Virus record (IMG/VR): IMGVR_UViG_3300024261_000062
Span: 1-41,827 of that record
Strand: one strand, 5' to 3'
Source of the DNA: a virus
Length of the DNA: 41,827 bases
The notes beneath the pieces are model-generated. The model was not told where the DNA came from. It worked only from the letters and a program-made list of their open reading frames with translations, and made no database searches. Below, piece by piece: positions 8,855-17,360 of the stretch. Both the position numbers and the translations under genes were made by a program. The first letter of the stretch is position 1; the number at the start of each line of letters is the position of its first letter.

Positions 8855-9337
8855 TTATTGAAAAGTAAGAGGCGCAGACCACCAGGCTTCCCATGGAAAA
8901 TGAATCCAGAGATTCTCGGTATCTTTTGCTACCTCCCTTACGTAATAATGAGGTTCAAAATTAACTTCATTATTCCACCAAAGTGATGCAAACCTTACAT
9001 CACAATTGATTTCTAAGGGCTTGTCCTTTTTCGGGCCCTTAATAAAAGATGATATACGTTCAAACGTTTCACCACTATCGCATATGTCATCTACTATTAA
9101 AACTCTCTCATCAGTATTCCTAGGGAGATAATCTTCCCATTCTGGAAAATCTCTAAGAGAGCTCTTCACGGGCTTAAAAGGTTTTTTTAACCAATGGGAC
9201 ATCATAACGCCAGGCGTTAAACCTCCCCTACTTAAACCCACGATCACGTCTGGCTCAAATTTATCTAATGTAATCTCTCTACAGAGTTGATTAACATCAA
9301 GACACATTTCCTGCCAAGTGTACCATAATTTATTCAT
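8855..9337 (-). CDS. Phosphoribosyltransferase (xanthine/hypoxanthine type)
   Basis: A 160-residue type I phosphoribosyltransferase. The PRPP-binding loop is VLIVDDICDSGETF, and VIVGLSRGGLTPGVMMSHWL is the N-terminal PPi-binding region of the Gpt/Hpt family. The likely reaction converts a purine base and PRPP to the nucleotide, i.e. salvage for DNA synthesis. The start at 9337 has GGAG 7 bases upstream. A late-type GATAAATA overlaps the end of gene 43 just before it. Members of this fold also include regulators, so the exact substrate is uncertain. Confidence 0.88.
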   Translation of the reverse strand: MNKLWYTWQEMCLDVNQLCREITLDKFEPDVIVGLSRGGLTPGVMMSHWLKKPFKPVKSSLRDFPEWEDYLPRNTDERVLIVDDICDSGETFERISSFIKGPKKDKPLEINCDVRFASLWWNNEVNFEPHYYVREVAKDTENLWIHFPWEAWWSAPLTFQ

Positions 9338-9357
9338 AACAAAACTCCACTATTAAG

Positions 9358-9365
9358 TATTTATC
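9358..9365 (-). promoter_or_regulatory. Possible T4-type late promoter element (GATAAATA)
   Basis: GATAAATA on the minus strand, ending 20 bases upstream of the phosphoribosyltransferase start. It differs by one base from the T4 late -10 TATAAATA and overlaps the gene 43 stop. In so AT-rich a genome chance occurrence is possible. Confidence 0.35.
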
Positions 9366-11868
9366 AAACAAAAAACGCTTCCAAAGAACTTACCTTCTCT
9401 GGTGACCAGCCAATTACTTTCAATATTTCATTCAATGGTCCCCTAAATGATTTCTCAAATTGTTTCTCATAATCAATATAATCATGGAGGCCAAACTCTT
9501 CAGGTAGCCCCTCCATCATGGCTATCACACTATCCCTAATGGGATTAGGTTGTTTTAAATAAACGAACTTAATCTTCTCACCCTCTTGAATAAAAGGATG
9601 TTTATTTTGCAACTTCTTCTCTTTTAAAAAATGATTATATAAACGTGTTGCTTTCACATGTATCGGTGTTCCTTTAGCATATAAGGTATGACCACCATTA
9701 TACTTTTCAATTCCTTTTACAGATCTAGGAAAAGCTATATTCTCAATAGGTTCTTTTTCAAATTGATTTCTAAAATCAGCAATGAACTCTTGTATAGCAG
9801 TTTCATCTTTATTAATAATAATATCAAAAGACTTCTTTAACTTATCTCTACAAGATGTTGGTGTTGAGGATTTAACAGATTCAATACCCATAACTTTAAT
9901 TCGCGGGTTTGTATATCGAACACCTTCATTATCATGAACATTTAAAATATAATGTTTTTTACCAGTCCATATTCCTTTATCAGCGAGACATTCTCTTTTC
10001 ATATACATCTTCTGATCATAGGCGTTCATATACTTTGCTAAATCAGCATATCCTGTATCGATTATCTTTGTTATCTTCTCTTCACAAACCTTATCTAGGA
10101 AATCAATAACCTTTGATGTCTCCACATCCTCTGGGAATACCTTTTTAACTAAAGCATCCAAAGTAATATAAAGGGAGTCAGTATCGGATGCCAATACATA
10201 ATCAACCTCCTTTGTTTCCAATATTTGATTGAGATAGTTATTGACAGTGGTTTCCGCCCATCTGATACTGAGCTGCCCTCCTAATGTGATAGCTTCTGAA
10301 ATTCTTAAATCATAAAATCTAAAATATGGATTCCCGAAAGCTCCATAAACACTGTTCAACATTAACTTCATAGCTAATTGTCTATTGCCATATGAATCTG
10401 CTTCTTTCTGCAGTTTATCAATCTTCTTTGGATCTGTTTCTTTTTCTAACTTCTTCTTTGCCTCAATCATCTTCTTTTTAAAGATGACTCTATTATCATA
10501 CTTCTCTTGCATCAATCTAGGCAAGAATCCTTGTACATCTTTTCTGAATGCTTGACCACTTGCTGCAATGGTAATATCTTTTTCATAGAACTTATCTAGA
10601 TCGATCTTCTTATCTAATAGGTTATCAATGCCACATTGCTGTGTAATGCCTGTTAAAATAGTTTCAGGGCTAACATTGTATTGCATGATTAAATGAGGGT
10701 ATAGACTATTTAAATCGAAGCTAACAACCCATTTATGCATACCTGTTTGTACATCTTTTACATACGCGCCTACATAAGCTTTATTCTTTGTATTATCTTT
10801 CTTTGGTGGGACAACAATATTTCTATTCATTAAATCGTTTGCGAGAATCACTTCCCACATCATAACCATCCCAAATGTATCTTGATAATTTACTTTTGCT
10901 TCATATGCAAGAGCAACTACCATTTCGATTAACTTTTTCTTTTCTTCTAATCGCTCAACTAATTGTACGTCTTTAATATTATATTCAATAAACAGTTGGA
11001 AGTTTTCTTTGTATAATGTATAGAGATTACCATACTCTTCAAATGATAATTTTCTTTCCCCTAGTTCTATTGACGCGATGTAATCGAGCCGATAAGATTC
11101 AGCAGGGGGACTATTACGTCTGTAAACGTCAATATAGTCAATAACAGAAATGCCAATAATATCATGAAAAGTAACATCTTTTCCACGAAACTGAGTAACT
11201 CGCTCATGTATTAATCTCCATGGGGATAGCCTGCGTGCTTCTTTAACATCATATAACCTGACTATGCGATTATACAAATAAGGAATATCAAAACCTTGAA
11301 TATTCCAACCTGTAATAATATCCGGACCTAACTTTTCCCAGAAACCAAGAAACTCTTGTATTAAATGATTCTCATCAGAACATTGAAAATATTCTATATT
11401 GTCTTCATGTGCTTTATAATCCCCACAACCGAAAACATAATACTTCCCATTATTACCAACGGTGATTGCTTGTATTTCTTCAATTGCAGATACAGGATCA
11501 GGAAATCCATGTTCTGAACCAACCTCAATATCAATAGACGCGATTGACAATAAACCAAAATCATATTCTATACCTTTGTCTTTTGGAAAGTTATCATAGA
11601 TCCAACTATACCTATAAGTATTCATTCCATAAATTTGAAAGTTATCAACACCTTCATATCTACGAATAAAATCTCTTGTTTCTTTTATTGTTCCGGGTTT
11701 AACAGGAGCCAGATATTTTCCATCAATAGTTGTATGGCTTGACTTCTCTCTGGAAGGTATAAAAATGGTTGGTCGATATTCAACACGGTCATCAAACTTC
11801 TGACCATTCTCATATCCTCTTACTAATATGTGATCACCAATCTGATGAACATTGGTGTAAAATTTCAT
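9364..11868 (-). CDS. 43: DNA polymerase gp43 (family B) with 3'-5' exonuclease
   Basis: Replicative polymerase, 834 residues (T4 gp43 has 898). Exonuclease motifs: SIDIE (Exo I), GWNIQGFDIPYLYNR (Exo II) and YNIKDVQLVERLE (Exo III). Polymerase motifs: DLNSLYP (A), KLMLNSVYGAFGNP (B) and ASDTDSLY (C), all intact, so proofreading and synthesis should be active. The C-terminal SLEAFF is where T4 gp43 carries its clamp-binding peptide. It is translationally coupled by ATGA to a 54-aa gene and lies at the end of the replisome operon. No intein or split is seen. Confidence 0.97.
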   Translation of the reverse strand: MKFYTNVHQIGDHILVRGYENGQKFDDRVEYRPTIFIPSREKSSHTTIDGKYLAPVKPGTIKETRDFIRRYEGVDNFQIYGMNTYRYSWIYDNFPKDKGIEYDFGLLSIASIDIEVGSEHGFPDPVSAIEEIQAITVGNNGKYYVFGCGDYKAHEDNIEYFQCSDENHLIQEFLGFWEKLGPDIITGWNIQGFDIPYLYNRIVRLYDVKEARRLSPWRLIHERVTQFRGKDVTFHDIIGISVIDYIDVYRRNSPPAESYRLDYIASIELGERKLSFEEYGNLYTLYKENFQLFIEYNIKDVQLVERLEEKKKLIEMVVALAYEAKVNYQDTFGMVMMWEVILANDLMNRNIVVPPKKDNTKNKAYVGAYVKDVQTGMHKWVVSFDLNSLYPHLIMQYNVSPETILTGITQQCGIDNLLDKKIDLDKFYEKDITIAASGQAFRKDVQGFLPRLMQEKYDNRVIFKKKMIEAKKKLEKETDPKKIDKLQKEADSYGNRQLAMKLMLNSVYGAFGNPYFRFYDLRISEAITLGGQLSIRWAETTVNNYLNQILETKEVDYVLASDTDSLYITLDALVKKVFPEDVETSKVIDFLDKVCEEKITKIIDTGYADLAKYMNAYDQKMYMKRECLADKGIWTGKKHYILNVHDNEGVRYTNPRIKVMGIESVKSSTPTSCRDKLKKSFDIIINKDETAIQEFIADFRNQFEKEPIENIAFPRSVKGIEKYNGGHTLYAKGTPIHVKATRLYNHFLKEKKLQNKHPFIQEGEKIKFVYLKQPNPIRDSVIAMMEGLPEEFGLHDYIDYEKQFEKSFRGPLNEILKVIGWSPEKVSSLEAFFV

Positions 11869-12029
11869 TTATTTTGATTTTCAGGAATGCGATAATAATG
11901 TTCTACTTTATGTCCCATTGATTCAAGTGTTTTATAACACCATAATATTTGTTGGTCTATCCAACACCTACCTTTAAACGCCCCTATTGTATAAAGGAAC
12001 TGTAGGTAAATTAAAATAAGAAGTTTCAT
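11865..12029 (-). CDS. Hypothetical small protein upstream of gene 43 (54 aa)
   Basis: Begins MKLLILIYLQFLY and continues with a cysteine pair (GRCWIDQQILWCYK). The first 13 residues are hydrophobic, like a signal or membrane anchor. GGGAGAG precedes the ATG at 12029, and its TGA overlaps the gene 43 start (ATGA), which supports a real, translationally coupled gene. No family recognised. Confidence 0.65.
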   Translation of the reverse strand: MKLLILIYLQFLYTIGAFKGRCWIDQQILWCYKTLESMGHKVEHYYRIPENQNK

Positions 12030-12044
12030 CTTCCACTCTCCCTC

Positions 12045-12530
12045 TCATTTGATTAGTCCTTCTTTATATTGAGTTTTACCATTAACTCTCAAAGCAGTAT
12101 TAATCTTTCCACGATTTTTGCCATTTGTTTTAAAACTACAATGAACCCATCCACTTGATGGTTTCCCTTGTTGATAGAACTCTAGAATTAACTGGTCAAA
12201 TTCTAAATTATCTCTGACCCATTCTGCCAACTCATCGTTGCCAACTCTTGAACATTCAAAGTCTGCTGCTTCTCCATGACAATGTTGACTTGTACTAGAT
12301 CCTCCAACTGCCTTATTTAAAGCAGGTCCTCTGTAACCACTATTTACACGAACTGGTCCAAATTTTTCTCGAACTGGTTGTAAAATATGATTTGCTACAT
12401 TGGTAAGATTGACTAAAATTTGATCTGTGGCAGGTGTATTATCTAAGCCCATTCTATCTGCTGTTGAACTTTTTAGTAATTCAGGTAGGGTAAAGTTCGG
12501 TGCTACCCTAATATCTTCAGCTTCATTCAC
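12045..12530 (-). CDS. Peptidase M15-family peptidoglycan hydrolase
   Basis: A 161-residue protein of the zinc D-Ala-D-Ala carboxypeptidase/L-Ala-D-Glu endopeptidase type. VNSGYRGPALN precedes HCHGEAADFE (residues 83-91, the H-x(2)-G-x-A-x-D zinc motif), and WVHCSF supplies the last zinc histidine. It has no signal peptide. The likely role is cell-wall cleavage in lysis (endolysin) or as a virion enzyme. It interrupts the replisome operon and has a late-type element upstream, consistent with separate late expression. Confidence 0.88.
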   Translation of the reverse strand: MNEAEDIRVAPNFTLPELLKSSTADRMGLDNTPATDQILVNLTNVANHILQPVREKFGPVRVNSGYRGPALNKAVGGSSTSQHCHGEAADFECSRVGNDELAEWVRDNLEFDQLILEFYQQGKPSSGWVHCSFKTNGKNRGKINTALRVNGKTQYKEGLIK

Positions 12531-12546
12531 TTTTCACTCCTATTGT

Positions 12547-12585
12547 GGGGTCGCTGGTTTGAAAGTATTTATCCTCAACGACCCC
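12547..12585 (-). promoter_or_regulatory. Late-type element GATAAATA within the loop of an inverted repeat
   Basis: GATAAATA (12573-12566) lies 36 bases upstream of the M15 peptidase start. It is flanked by a perfect 7-bp inverted repeat GGGGTCG/CGACCCC (12585-12579 and 12553-12547), extended by two more pairs after a mismatch. No T run follows, so it is not a classical terminator. A structured late promoter or leader is the simplest reading. Confidence 0.45.
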
Positions 12586-12592
12586 GTCGAAC

Positions 12593-13066
12593 TTAGGAAA
12601 GCTTCTTTTGATTTGTTACAATCTTAATCTGCTTTGCCTTCTTTTCCTCAGGAATAATCTTCTCCATTTTAATTGTTAACATCCCAGCGTCTAATGCTGC
12701 TCCTTTAACAATTATATCATCAGAGAGAGTCCAACAACGTTTAAAAGAACGCTTTGCAATCCCTTGATAGAGAAAATCTTCATCTGATTTATCTGTTGTT
12801 GATTCGACGGTTAACACACCGTTTTCAACATTCACTGTAATGTCTTCTTCATTGAGTCCTGCAACTGCTAACTCTATTATATAATCATCTCCATCTTTTT
12901 TCAAGTTATAAGGTGGGTAACTTGAAGTTTGATTTTGATTTTGATTGATATTAGACAATTCTCCAAACACTCTTTCAAACATATGATCTAATCCAATTGC
13001 GGACTGAGTCAAGTGTTGTAAATGTTTGGGATTTGTAAACAGTGATGCGGCGTTTGTATATAACAT
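12593..13066 (-). CDS. Small heat-shock protein, Hsp20/alpha-crystallin family
   Basis: A 157-residue chaperone. The alpha-crystallin domain begins at YPPYNLKKDGDDY and includes ELAVAGLNEEDITVNVENG and the GIAKRSFKRCWTL strand; the tail ends IPEEKKAKQIKIV, where an I-x-I/V-like motif (IKIV) is expected for oligomer contacts. AAGGAG precedes the ATG at 13066. Hsp20 genes are common in marine T4-like phages; the role is presumed protein protection during infection or capsid assembly. Confidence 0.93.
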   Translation of the reverse strand: MLYTNAASLFTNPKHLQHLTQSAIGLDHMFERVFGELSNINQNQNQTSSYPPYNLKKDGDDYIIELAVAGLNEEDITVNVENGVLTVESTTDKSDEDFLYQGIAKRSFKRCWTLSDDIIVKGAALDAGMLTIKMEKIIPEEKKAKQIKIVTNQKKLS

Positions 13067-13092
13067 ATTATCTCCTTATAAAAGCAAGATTA

Positions 13093-13344
13093 TCAGTCTC
13101 TCCATCCCTCACCAGCGAGCAGATGTTCAAACCGATGTTTAAGAACAATCCATATTAATTCTAATATGGAATCGGCAGTATACTCACCAACCTCGTCGAT
13201 TGTATACTCACCTGTTTCAGGATCTGTTATGACTCTATCATAAACCAAGAGGTCATAACTATGTCCTGCTATACCATAGGGTCGGTCATCATAATCTTCT
13301 TTATCTTTCCAACCATATGTTTTATCATCAACGAAATTTGTCAT
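13093..13344 (-). CDS. Hypothetical acidic protein (83 aa)
   Basis: Overlaps the dUTPase stop by 4 bases (ATGA), so it is translationally coupled to it. Acidic and tyrosine-rich (DPETGEYTIDEVGEYTADS), with an aromatic/aliphatic helix (LELIWIVLKHRFEHLL) near the C-terminus. No known motif. Confidence 0.7.
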   Translation of the reverse strand: MTNFVDDKTYGWKDKEDYDDRPYGIAGHSYDLLVYDRVITDPETGEYTIDEVGEYTADSILELIWIVLKHRFEHLLAGEGWRD

Positions 13345-13850
13345 TTGCCTGTACTTCCAAAACCACCGTCGCGGTCAGTCTTTTGAGTAGGCTTTTTAGA
13401 CGTCTCCTCAATTTCGTAATGATTCATTTCGACAAGTTCGCCTTGAGCTACCCTGTCGCCATTATTTATAACAATTGTTTGAACTTCTGAAAGATTCACA
13501 CAAGCAATAAACAATGGATCCACGTAATCATAATCGATTACGCCTTCGCAATTAATTAAGCTCATGCCCTGTTTAATTGCTGTTCCAGATCTAGGGTGTA
13601 TTCTTACTGAATATCCATTTGGGATATCTAAAATCAATCCTGTTGGAATCAATGCCCTTTGAAATGGATGAATTGTTATAGAAGAATCTTTTCTTTCTAT
13701 AAATGTTTTTTTATCTTCATTCCAAACTTTATATCCAACTTCGCGTCTATAGTATGCATGTATATCAAAGCATGCTGAGCCTTTTGTGGAAAATTGGGGA
13801 ATTTGAACATCATCAAATAACTTATGTACTTTCAATTTTAGTGTCGTCAC
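13341..13850 (-). CDS. dut: dUTP diphosphatase
   Basis: Trimeric dUTPase that removes dUTP and supplies dUMP for thymidylate synthesis. All five motifs are visible: GSACFDIHA, HPRSGTAIKQG, NCEGVIDYDYVD, GDRVAQGEL and the C-terminal RDGGFGSTGK that closes over the active site. The start is uncertain: I prefer GTG at 13850 (GGAA upstream); TTG at 13865 would add five residues. It overlaps the regA end by 29 bases. There is an insertion between motifs 1 and 2 compared with the shortest family members. Confidence 0.93.
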   Translation of the reverse strand: MTTLKLKVHKLFDDVQIPQFSTKGSACFDIHAYYRREVGYKVWNEDKKTFIERKDSSITIHPFQRALIPTGLILDIPNGYSVRIHPRSGTAIKQGMSLINCEGVIDYDYVDPLFIACVNLSEVQTIVINNGDRVAQGELVEMNHYEIEETSKKPTQKTDRDGGFGSTGK

Positions 13851-14247
13851 TTTTCTTATTTCCAATATTATATTTTGCCACTAAATTCCATTCGTCCTTT
13901 TCTTTGAACGATATAATCTTTAGTTGATTGATGGGAACAATATTGTCATTAACTTTATCGTTATCCACAATTTGTACTAAATCCCATTCTGCTAATAGAT
14001 TAACTATTGTATTACGCCGTGCTGCATCATTATCTGAAAAATTAGATGGTTTCCCATCTAGCATAAACAACTCTTTAAAATGTACTATGTAATACCGACT
14101 TTGTTTATGAAGAATGTGACAACTCTGATATAGAGTCTTATCTTTCTTGGATGCCACACCAATTCTTGTTAAAGTCTCTTTTACTTTTAAAAAATCATCA
14201 GGTTGTTTCAGCTTGATTTCAACGAGCGCTTCGACCTCTATACTCAT
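13822..14247 (-). CDS. regA: RegA translational repressor
   Basis: RNA-binding protein that represses translation of early phage mRNAs by occupying initiation sites. The sequence follows T4 RegA closely as I remember it: PDDFLKVKETLTRIG, TLYQSCHILHKQ, RYYIVHFKELF and ISFKEKDEWNLVAKY. The tail after NIGNKK (DDTKIEST) is longer than in T4. Gene order 45-44-62-regA is the same as in T4. It overlaps gene 62 by 29 bases. Confidence 0.96.
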   Translation of the reverse strand: MSIEVEALVEIKLKQPDDFLKVKETLTRIGVASKKDKTLYQSCHILHKQSRYYIVHFKELFMLDGKPSNFSDNDAARRNTIVNLLAEWDLVQIVDNDKVNDNIVPINQLKIISFKEKDEWNLVAKYNIGNKKSDDTKIEST

Positions 14248-14644
14248 TTAACTCCTTCAATCCACCTGTAAATAATTTTTGCTTGAGAGTACGTAAGTCC
14301 TCATCTGTGAATATATCAACGACTTCCCTAGCTTTTTGCAAGGAGTAACCATAATATTCAACGATAAGATCTATGGCTTCGTACTTCTCGGCTTTTAACC
14401 ATCGACCAAATCTGTTCTTGGGTCTAATGATATTTAGCAAATAGTGGTATTGAAGCTTGTTATCTAGAAACGGTCTTACGTTCATTTCGTTAGCATGAAG
14501 CGCCGTATCAGAGGTAAAACTTAATGTTCTATTAATTAAAAAGGGTTTATAATCCCGTTCTATATGACCATCGGGATCATCTTGTAACAAATCTTTTTTC
14601 TTATAGTTTATATCTTTTACAAAATCAAATGGATTCATTGCCAT
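14219..14644 (-). CDS. 62: Clamp loader small subunit gp62
   Basis: Partner of gp44 in the T4-type 4:1 clamp loader that places gp45 on primer ends. Identified mainly by position between 44 and regA, plus the conserved-looking core RPKNRFGRWLKAEKYEAIDLI, where T4 has a G-x-R-x-GKW segment. At 141 residues it is shorter than T4 gp62 (187), as usual in marine relatives. The start overlaps gene 44 by 10 bases; ATG 14638 is an alternative. Confidence 0.88.
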   Translation of the reverse strand: MAMNPFDFVKDINYKKKDLLQDDPDGHIERDYKPFLINRTLSFTSDTALHANEMNVRPFLDNKLQYHYLLNIIRPKNRFGRWLKAEKYEAIDLIVEYYGYSLQKAREVVDIFTDEDLRTLKQKLFTGGLKELNEYRGRSAR

Positions 14645-15573
14645 TGTCCTTCAACCATTACTTCGATCAAGCATGCGGTTAGATTGATTTGTTGATCTGC
14701 TGCGAATGCAGATTTATATTGATAATCAGCCAATAATAAAATAATTGGTGGTAATGTGTTAGGTGTTAAATGTTCATGTAAATTATCATATAACTGTCTA
14801 TATATGTTTCTTGGATCTGTATGACTTGAATCATTCACCCATTTACGAACCTTTGTAAAGTTCTTTTCTTTTAATGCGTTGATAAGAGCAAGAAAGTTAG
14901 CATCGCCCAATTGACCGAGAACCCCGCTGTCAATACCACCTGTAGCACTATAACGTTGTAACTCATTTAATGTCCTTCTAAAATCTGGATAATATCTCAT
15001 TATTAATTCAACGAGAACCTTTTCATTATAGTTAACATTATTCTCGTCAAGGATTTGCTTTGTTCTATCTAACATAGATTGAGCAATCGCAGGTGCATCC
15101 TTTTTATCTATCTTAAATTCAATTACAGAACATCTAGAATGAATTGGTTCAATAATCCTATGTAAATAATTACATGTAAAAATAAAACTACAGTTTTCAG
15201 AAAACTGTTCAATAAATCCTCTCAAGGCTGGTTGTGTAGATTGAGGATTTAAATAATCTGCCTCATCAATTATAACAACTTTTCTACCACCCAGTAATGA
15301 AACACTACTACAATAATTTTCTAGTTTGACTCTCAATAAATCAATACCAGATTCTTGAGAACCATTCACAACAAGATAGTCAGAACCAATCTCCTTACAC
15401 ATTGCTTTCGCAATTGTTGTTTTACCAACACCAGGCCCTCCAGTCAATAATAGATTAGGAATATTTCCTTTTTCTACAAATGATTGGAATGGATTCTTCA
15501 GATGATCAGGAAGAATACAGTCTGCTACCTTTTGAGGTCTATACGCCTCAACCCATAATATATTATCTGTCAT
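14635..15573 (-). CDS. 44: Clamp loader large subunit gp44 (AAA+ ATPase)
   Basis: AAA+ ATPase that drives loading of the sliding clamp. Walker A GGPGVGKT at residues 45-52, Walker B VVIIDEAD near residue 103, sensor 1 FIFTCNY and the arginine-finger motif HSRCSVIEF are intact. The opening VEAYRPQKVADCILP is typical of RFC/gp44 proteins. Length 312 is close to T4 (319). It starts 5 bases downstream of the gene 45 stop. Confidence 0.96.
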   Translation of the reverse strand: MTDNILWVEAYRPQKVADCILPDHLKNPFQSFVEKGNIPNLLLTGGPGVGKTTIAKAMCKEIGSDYLVVNGSQESGIDLLRVKLENYCSSVSLLGGRKVVIIDEADYLNPQSTQPALRGFIEQFSENCSFIFTCNYLHRIIEPIHSRCSVIEFKIDKKDAPAIAQSMLDRTKQILDENNVNYNEKVLVELIMRYYPDFRRTLNELQRYSATGGIDSGVLGQLGDANFLALINALKEKNFTKVRKWVNDSSHTDPRNIYRQLYDNLHEHLTPNTLPPIILLLADYQYKSAFAADQQINLTACLIEVMVEGQWQ

Positions 15574-15578
15574 AATCC

Positions 15579-16265
15579 TTATACTGTCTGTTCAGTTGCA
15601 ATCCAATACTCAAGTTTCTTTTCTGTGTTCTTAAAATGTCCAAGACCCTTATTTGATATTTTCACATCATAAGTCCCTTTCATCAATTTAAGATTTTCAA
15701 GTTTGAAAATCATTTTAAAATTAGAATCAGAATTACCCAAGTCAACTGCATAACTGTCGACGGATGTTTTGGAATCAATTGCTTGCAATTTAATCTTTCC
15801 ATCCTTTGCTATAACAGCAATTTCTGGTAGACTCATAACTGAAGCTGCTCTCATAATAGAAACGAAATACTTCTCTTCAAGTTTAAATGAAGCTTCCGGT
15901 TCTGGCAACTTAATATCTTTTGCAAGAATCTTTTTTTCATTTTCAAACAAAGACATGTTGGCAAATTGATATTCAGCTATCTGATCTCCAGCTGTATAAT
16001 TATTTGCATCAACACTTGATTGAACTTTTACAGACTTTTCACTAAAGTCAAACTGTGGCTCAACGAATAAAGAAAGAACACCCAGAAACTTATTGAGATC
16101 ATAGATCGCAAAGTCTTGTGGGAACTCTTGTCCGAGTTCTGCTTTTGCCATTACATTTGTCTGTTCACTAACTGTCTTAATGACTTTACCTTTTTCGATA
16201 ACCAGGCTTTGATTAATCTCAGCAAAGTTTTTTAAATATTCAACAGTCTCATTATGTATAATCAT
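15579..16265 (-). CDS. 45: Sliding clamp gp45
   Basis: Trimeric processivity clamp, 228 residues like T4 (228). Recognisable clamp features are DFAIYDLNKFLGVLSLF, the acidic linker ILAKDIKLPEPEASF and the C-terminal strand KLEYWIATE. In T4 the clamp also activates late transcription with gp33/gp55, which fits the late-type promoter elements found in this window. It is followed immediately by gene 44. Confidence 0.95.
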   Translation of the reverse strand: MIIHNETVEYLKNFAEINQSLVIEKGKVIKTVSEQTNVMAKAELGQEFPQDFAIYDLNKFLGVLSLFVEPQFDFSEKSVKVQSSVDANNYTAGDQIAEYQFANMSLFENEKKILAKDIKLPEPEASFKLEEKYFVSIMRAASVMSLPEIAVIAKDGKIKLQAIDSKTSVDSYAVDLGNSDSNFKMIFKLENLKLMKGTYDVKISNKGLGHFKNTEKKLEYWIATEQTV

Positions 16266-16271
16266 ATTTTC

Positions 16272-17270
16272 CTATAAATGGTTAGGACTTTTTGAATAAT
16301 CAGGTTTCTCTGACTTCTTATCATCCTTGCGTTTTTTCGACGCGAGCTTTCTACGTTCTTTTCTATTCATTCCCTCTGCAGACTTTTTCTTTTTTCTGTC
16401 TTCTAAGAAAGGTCTATTCTCAGTATCATATCCATGCGCGGCATATTCCAATGCACCCATATCTGGTAAGTTACCGGAGAATACATATGTTCCAACATGG
16501 GATAATTTCATCCAAGGACATAGAAAAGTTTTGATATCTATCTTATGTGCTAATTGACAGAACATATAATCTTCTGATAGATAACGATCGGAATTTTCCG
16601 ATCTACCTTCACCCATCCAATGATCATTATCAATAATAGTATCAAAGAATGCATGAATGTATCTGGAACCGTCAAAGTGTTCTGAACGGTTATGATCTGG
16701 TTTATATCGAAACTTAGGATATTCTTTTGCGAACTTTTCTAATACTTCACGTTGAAGCATCATAAACCCAGTTCCTATTTCCAAAGCTTCTACTGGTTCT
16801 GATAATGAAATAGTTTGTTGACCTCCTACTGGATTGAAAACAAAATCACCTGTAAATCTTTCAAGCGTCATTGGATCATCATCAGCTAATCCTTTATCAA
16901 CAGCATTACGAACCTTCTCCCAAGCAATACACTTCTTAGGATATATACCACCAATGATTGGTTTCGTTTCATCACATAGCGCTGCTAGTGTAAGAACGTA
17001 ATTCGGATCGAAACAAATATCTGCATCAATGAACATGAGATGTGTATAACCGGATCTCAAGAACTCATCAACACAATAATTTCGTGCTCTTGTAATTAAG
17101 GATTCGTTGAATAGATAAAAGAATTTTAAATCGATTTGATATTTGGTGGCTGTAGTTGCTAAGTCACAACAAGCTTTTGTATACATTCCACTACACATTC
17201 CACCATACATTGGTGTAGCTACAAAAATCTTTTTCTTTCTTAACTCAGCTATTGGAACTTCGATCTGCAT
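16272..17270 (-). CDS. Glycosyltransferase-like protein (GT-A fold, DAD motif)
   Basis: A 332-residue protein with a nucleotide-sugar transferase pattern: N-terminal IFVATPMYGG, then ARNYCVDEFLRSGYTHLMFIDADICF, where DAD is the likely metal-binding triad, and an aspartate/glutamate cluster (SEDYMFCQLAHK) typical of the catalytic base region. The last 50 residues are strongly basic. It is the first gene of the replisome operon, 6 bases before gene 45. Similar proteins occur in marine T4-like phages; the acceptor is unknown (DNA base, protein or host glycan). Confidence 0.78.
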   Translation of the reverse strand: MQIEVPIAELRKKKIFVATPMYGGMCSGMYTKACCDLATTATKYQIDLKFFYLFNESLITRARNYCVDEFLRSGYTHLMFIDADICFDPNYVLTLAALCDETKPIIGGIYPKKCIAWEKVRNAVDKGLADDDPMTLERFTGDFVFNPVGGQQTISLSEPVEALEIGTGFMMLQREVLEKFAKEYPKFRYKPDHNRSEHFDGSRYIHAFFDTIIDNDHWMGEGRSENSDRYLSEDYMFCQLAHKIDIKTFLCPWMKLSHVGTYVFSGNLPDMGALEYAAHGYDTENRPFLEDRKKKKSAEGMNRKERRKLASKKRKDDKKSEKPDYSKSPNHL

Positions 17271-17310
17271 TCACTCCTTTCATATTAAATAAACAGAAAA
17301 CGTTATCATC

Positions 17311-17346
17311 TATTTATATTATAGGCGATAACGTTTAAAATGTCAA
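17311..17346 (-). promoter_or_regulatory. Overlapping sigma70-like and T4 late promoters for the replisome operon
   Basis: TTGACA (17346-17341), 17-base spacer and TATAAT (17323-17318) form an early promoter. Directly continuous with the -10 is a perfect late element TATAAATA (17318-17311). The operon beginning with the glycosyltransferase and gene 45 could thus be transcribed both early and late. Confidence 0.85.
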
Positions 17347-17360
17347 GGACTATTTTATTT

